Positions 60,677-64,000 of a DNA stretch of 64,000 bases are shown here, in pieces. Both the position numbers and the translations under genes were made by a program. This DNA comes from Buttiauxella gaviniae ATCC 51604. Its GTDB lineage: Bacteria > Pseudomonadota > Gammaproteobacteria > Enterobacterales > Enterobacteriaceae. The stretch lies in the NCBI RefSeq assembly GCF_001654835.1, contig NZ_LXEP01000029.1:62001-126000 (forward strand), given 5' to 3'. Under the pieces are notes generated by a model. It made no database searches and was not told the origin of the DNA. It saw nothing but the letters and a program-made list of their open reading frames with translations. Every line of letters starts with the position of its first letter. Within the stretch, counting starts at the first letter, position 1.

Positions 60677-61651
60677 TTACTTGAATCCTACCTTTTCATG
60701 CGGTTCGTATACCGTTTCCAGCTCGGCAATCTCTTCAGGTTTCAGCGTTAAATCCACCGCACCCAGTAAATCATCCAGTTGGTGCTCACGCGACGTACCA
60801 ATAATCGGCGCGGCAATCCCCGGCTTACTCAGCAGCCATGCCAGCGCGACTTGCGCACGTGACACACCTTTATCATCCGCGACATTCGCCAGACGTTCAG
60901 CAATCAGCGCATCGTTATCCCGGCTCCCTTCGTACAGCGTTTTACCAAACTCATCAGACACCGAGCGCGCGGTGGTATCACCCCATGGGCGAGTCAACTT
61001 GCCGCGTGCAAGCGGGCTCCATGGGATTACGGCGATCCCCTGTTCGTAGCACAGCGGCAGCATATCGAGTTCTTCTTCACGATAGATCAGATTGTAGTGA
61101 TCCTGCATGGTGACGAAACGCGCCCAGCCATGTTGATCCTGCAATGCCAGCGCTTGCGCAAACTGGGAGCTGTGCATGGACGACGCGCCGATATAACGTG
61201 CTTTACCCGCTTTCACCACATCGTTTAGCGCTTCAAGCGTCTCTTCAACAGGCGTGTTGTAGTCCCAGCGGTGGATTTGCAGCAGATCGACATAATCGGT
61301 TCCCAGGCGGCGCAAGCTGTCATCAATCGAACGCATAATTTGTGCTCGTGACAAGCCTTCAGCCAAATCGCCGACCTGATGGTAAACCTTGGTAGCCAGT
61401 ACGGCATCTTCGCGGCGCATGAAGTCTTTAAGAGCACGCCCGACAATCTCTTCGCTGCTACCGTCGGAATAGCTATTGGCGGTATCAAAGAAATTAATGC
61501 CGTTATCGATGGCGTGTTTGATGATGAGGCGGCTGCTCTCTTCAGGAAGTGTCCAGGCGTGTTTGCCACGGTCTGGCTCACCAAAGGTCATGCAACCCAG
61601 GCAAAGGCGGGAAACTTTGAGGTCTGTTTTTCCTAACGTGTTGTATTGCAT
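60677..61651 (-). CDS. yajO: Aldo-keto reductase YajO
   Basis: YajO is a 324-residue NADPH-dependent aldo-keto reductase reported in E. coli to make 1-deoxyxylulose 5-phosphate from ribulose 5-phosphate, which would feed the same pathway as the adjacent dxs. The catalytic Asp-Tyr-Lys-His set is visible in FFDTANSYSDG, LATKVYH and QIHRWD. Length and start are as in E. coli. Confidence 0.93.
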   Translation of the reverse strand: MQYNTLGKTDLKVSRLCLGCMTFGEPDRGKHAWTLPEESSRLIIKHAIDNGINFFDTANSYSDGSSEEIVGRALKDFMRREDAVLATKVYHQVGDLAEGLSRAQIMRSIDDSLRRLGTDYVDLLQIHRWDYNTPVEETLEALNDVVKAGKARYIGASSMHSSQFAQALALQDQHGWARFVTMQDHYNLIYREEELDMLPLCYEQGIAVIPWSPLARGKLTRPWGDTTARSVSDEFGKTLYEGSRDNDALIAERLANVADDKGVSRAQVALAWLLSKPGIAAPIIGTSREHQLDDLLGAVDLTLKPEEIAELETVYEPHEKVGFK

Positions 61652-61706
61652 ACTTCCACTCCAACTATTCAGGTTCCTTTAAGCATAGCAGGAGTGGAGC
61701 AGGGGA

Positions 61707-63569
61707 TTATTTAAGCCAGTCGCGGATCTTCGTTTCCATGCCTTGAGCATCAAGCCCAATGGCGGCACGCGCTTCTTCCTGAGTGCCTTGCGGAATAAAG
61801 TAATCCGGCAGGCCAATATTCAGCACCGGAACCACTTTACGGTTGGCCATCAGCACTTCGTTGACGCCACTCCCAGCACCACCCATGACCGCATTCTCTT
61901 CTATTGTCACCAGTGATTCGTGGTTGGCAGCCAGTTCCAGAATCAGCGCTTCATCAAGCGGCTTCACAAAACGCATATCGACCAGCGTTGCGTTCAGTGA
62001 TTGGGCAACGGCTTCCGCTTCCGGCAACAGCGTGCCGAAGTTCAGCAGCGCGACTTTCTCACCAGCGCGTTTCTTCACACCTTTACCGATTGGCAGCGAC
62101 TCCAGCGGCTGTAATTCAGCGCCAGTACCATTACCTCGCGGATAACGCACCGCCGATGGGCCTGCGTTGTAGTGATAACCGGTGTGCAGCATCTGGCGGC
62201 ATTCGTTTTCATCACTCGGTGTCATGATGACCATTTCCGGAATGCAGCGCAGGAAGGAGATGTCGAACGCGCCCTGATGGGTTTGGCCATCAGCGCCAAC
62301 AATGCCCGCACGGTCGATGGCAAATAACACCGGCAACTTCTGGATGGCGACGTCGTGAATCACCTGATCGTATGCGCGTTGCAGGAAGGTCGAGTAAATG
62401 GCGACAACCGGTTTGTAACCGCCAATGGCGAGGCCAGCAGCAAATGTAACTGCGTGCTGTTCGGCAATCGCGACATCAAAATATTGCGACGGATACTGGC
62501 GTGAAAACTCCACCATACCGGAGCCTTCGCGCATTGCAGGCGTGACAGCCATCAGTTTGTCGTCTTTGGCTGCGGTTTCGCATAACCAGTTACCGAAGAT
62601 TTTCGAATAGCTCGGCAGGCCGCCCGCCGCTTTCGGCAGCGTGCCGCTTTGCGGGTCAAATTTAGGCACTGCGTGGAAGCTAATCGGGTCTTTTTCAGCA
62701 GGCGCGTAGCCACGACCTTTTTTGGTCATGATGTGCAGGAACTGCGGCCCGTTCAGGTCACGCATGTTCTTCAGCGTATTCACCAGGCCAACAACATCAT
62801 GCCCGTCAACCGGGCCAATATAGTTAAAGCCTAGCTCTTCAAACAACGTTCCCGGAACCACCATACCTTTCAGGTGCTCTTCGGTACGTTTGAGCAGCTC
62901 TTTAATCGGCGGTACGCCGGAGAACACTTTTTTCCCGCCTTCACGCAGCGAAGAGTAGAGTTTGCCCGAAAGCAGTTGCGCGAGGTGGTTGTTTAGCGCA
63001 CCGACATTCTCAGAAATCGACATTTCGTTGTCGTTAAGAATGACCAGCATATTTGGGCGAATGTCACCCGCATGGTTCATCGCTTCAAACGCCATACCTG
63101 CGGTGATTGCGCCATCGCCAATGACGCAAACGGTGCGACGCTCTTTGCCTTCTTTGCCAGCGGCTACTGCGATACCAATTCCCGCACTGATTGAGGTGGA
63201 CGAGTGGCCCACGCTCAATACGTCATATTCGCTCTCGGCGCGCCATGGGAAGGGATGCAAGCCACCTTTCTGGCGGATAGTGCCAATTTTGTCACGACGG
63301 CCAGTAATGATTTTATGCGGATAAGCCTGATGACCGACATCCCAGATTAACTGGTCAAACGGGGTGTTATACACATAGTGAAGCGCCACGGTCAGTTCTA
63401 CCGTGCCAAGGCCAGAGGCAAAGTGCCCGCTGGAACGGCTTACGCTATCGAGCAGGTAACGACGCAGCTCGTCACAAAGTTTCGGTAAGCTCTCTTTTGG
63501 CAACAGGCGTAGCTCAGGGGCTGATTCCACCAGTGCGAGGGTCGGGTATTTGGCAATATCAAAACTCAT
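61707..63569 (-). CDS. dxs: 1-deoxy-D-xylulose-5-phosphate synthase
   Basis: Dxs condenses pyruvate and glyceraldehyde 3-phosphate using thiamine diphosphate, the first step of the MEP isoprenoid pathway. From ATG 63569 ([16 protein letters not shown]) it is 620 residues, the E. coli length. An ATG at 63581 gives a duplicated MSFL start. The ThDP motif [15 protein letters not shown] and the transketolase-like [13 protein letters not shown] are intact. ispA lies immediately upstream in the same direction. Confidence 0.96.
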   Translation of the reverse strand: MSFDIAKYPTLALVESAPELRLLPKESLPKLCDELRRYLLDSVSRSSGHFASGLGTVELTVALHYVYNTPFDQLIWDVGHQAYPHKIITGRRDKIGTIRQKGGLHPFPWRAESEYDVLSVGHSSTSISAGIGIAVAAGKEGKERRTVCVIGDGAITAGMAFEAMNHAGDIRPNMLVILNDNEMSISENVGALNNHLAQLLSGKLYSSLREGGKKVFSGVPPIKELLKRTEEHLKGMVVPGTLFEELGFNYIGPVDGHDVVGLVNTLKNMRDLNGPQFLHIMTKKGRGYAPAEKDPISFHAVPKFDPQSGTLPKAAGGLPSYSKIFGNWLCETAAKDDKLMAVTPAMREGSGMVEFSRQYPSQYFDVAIAEQHAVTFAAGLAIGGYKPVVAIYSTFLQRAYDQVIHDVAIQKLPVLFAIDRAGIVGADGQTHQGAFDISFLRCIPEMVIMTPSDENECRQMLHTGYHYNAGPSAVRYPRGNGTGAELQPLESLPIGKGVKKRAGEKVALLNFGTLLPEAEAVAQSLNATLVDMRFVKPLDEALILELAANHESLVTIEENAVMGGAGSGVNEVLMANRKVVPVLNIGLPDYFIPQGTQEEARAAIGLDAQGMETKIRDWLK

Positions 63570-63640
63570 TAAGAAACTCATCGTGGTGTTTACCCTTCAT
63601 CCTTCAAGCCTGCGCCTGAATGCCAAAGGGTAGTTAATAA

Positions 63641-64000
63641 TTATTTATCACGTTGGATTATATAGCTCGCTAACGCTTCCAGTGCGGTAGTGTCTAACGA
63701 CTGGCGAGCCAGGCCTTCCAGCGCCCTGAGAGAATCCTGGTAGAGATCCCAAGCTTTAGCTTTGGCATTTTCAAGCCCCAACAAGGCCGGATAGGTACTT
63801 TTACCCAGATGCTGGTCGGCGCCCTGGCGTTTACCCAGTGTCGCGGTATCACCAATAACGTCGAGGATATCGTCCTGAACCTGGAATGCCAGCCCGATGC
63901 TTTCAGCATAACGGTCAAGCAACGGCAGGGCGTTACGGCCTGCATCACCTGCGCTTAATGCACCCAGACGAACAGCGGCACGAATTAACGCCCCTGTTTT
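63641..64000 (-). CDS. ispA: Farnesyl diphosphate synthase, C-terminal part
   Basis: The frame runs off the window edge, leaving the last 119 residues. IspA adds isopentenyl diphosphate to make farnesyl diphosphate. The second Asp-rich motif QVDDILD is here as QVQDDILDVIGDT, followed by KSTYPALLGLENA. The sequence ends at IIQRDK. It precedes dxs in the usual ispA-dxs-yajO order. Confidence 0.95.
   Translation of the reverse strand, partial: KTGALIRAAVRLGALSAGDAGRNALPLLDRYAESIGLAFQVQDDILDVIGDTATLGKRQGADQHLGKSTYPALLGLENAKAKAWDLYQDSLRALEGLARQSLDTTALEALASYIIQRDK

Noticed and set aside
60594-61049. 151-residue plus-strand frame opposite yajO
   Set aside because: It crosses the pgpA/yajO hairpin and is antisense to yajO.

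Overview
The window is a chromosomal segment of a member of the Enterobacteriaceae. Gene order and protein sequences follow the Escherichia coli K-12 backbone from frsA-crl-phoE-proBA through ampH-sbmA-yaiW-ddlA-proC-aroL-sbcCD-phoBR-malZ-queA-secDF-tsx-ribD-nusB to dxs-ispA. Several losses, insertions and relocations separate it from E. coli and Salmonella, and a Buttiauxella- or Kluyvera-like genus is possible, but the sequence alone does not settle the genus. No rRNA, tRNA, insertion sequence, prophage or CRISPR array was seen.

Layout. 1-4985: end of frsA, crl, phoE (minus strand, with Pho boxes) and the proline genes proBA. 4986-9159: an AT-rich stretch where E. coli carries tRNA gene thrW, then a 979-residue AIDA/EhaB-like autotransporter and the regulator iprA. 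9165-18543: an envelope and peptide-stress block with ampH, a small secreted protein, lpxP, a cysteine hydrolase and sbmA, then a marR-emrA-emrB-like efflux operon placed between sbmA and its usual partner yaiW. 18632-24958: yaiY, yaiZ, ddlA, an extensin-like protein, an mdtG-like transporter, iraP, psiF and dgcC, with no phoA. 24992-30628: proC, yaiI, aroL, yaiA, aroM, ppnP, rdgC and mak. 30687-37288: sbcDC divergent from phoBR. 37707-42812: brnQ, proY, a yicS-like gene and malZ. 42988-46080: an accessory three-gene operon (YcaC-like hydrolase, membrane-anchored ABM-domain protein, YtcJ-like amidohydrolase). 46141-53119: a 2-Cys peroxiredoxin, acpH, then queA-tgt-yajC-secD-secF. 53261-55333: a VOC protein, a YafY-like regulator and tsx. 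55711-64000: yajI, nrdR-ribD-ribH-nusB, thiL-pgpA, yajO, dxs and the end of ispA.

How the genes work together. A phosphate-starvation theme links phoBR, phoE, psiF and iraP, with good Pho boxes before phoB and phoE. The first quarter is rich in envelope functions: porin, autotransporter, AmpH, LpxP, SbmA, YaiW and drug efflux. The second half is mostly conserved housekeeping: DNA repair, queuosine, protein export, riboflavin, thiamine and isoprenoid synthesis.

Most notable points: loss of the defining PhoE lysine; a perfect 40-bp palindrome over the promoter of the inserted MarR/Emr operon; the three-gene operon at 42988-46080 with a Cys/His-rich amidohydrolase tail; a short ORF coupled to lpxP; and TTG start codons for proC and probably pgpA.
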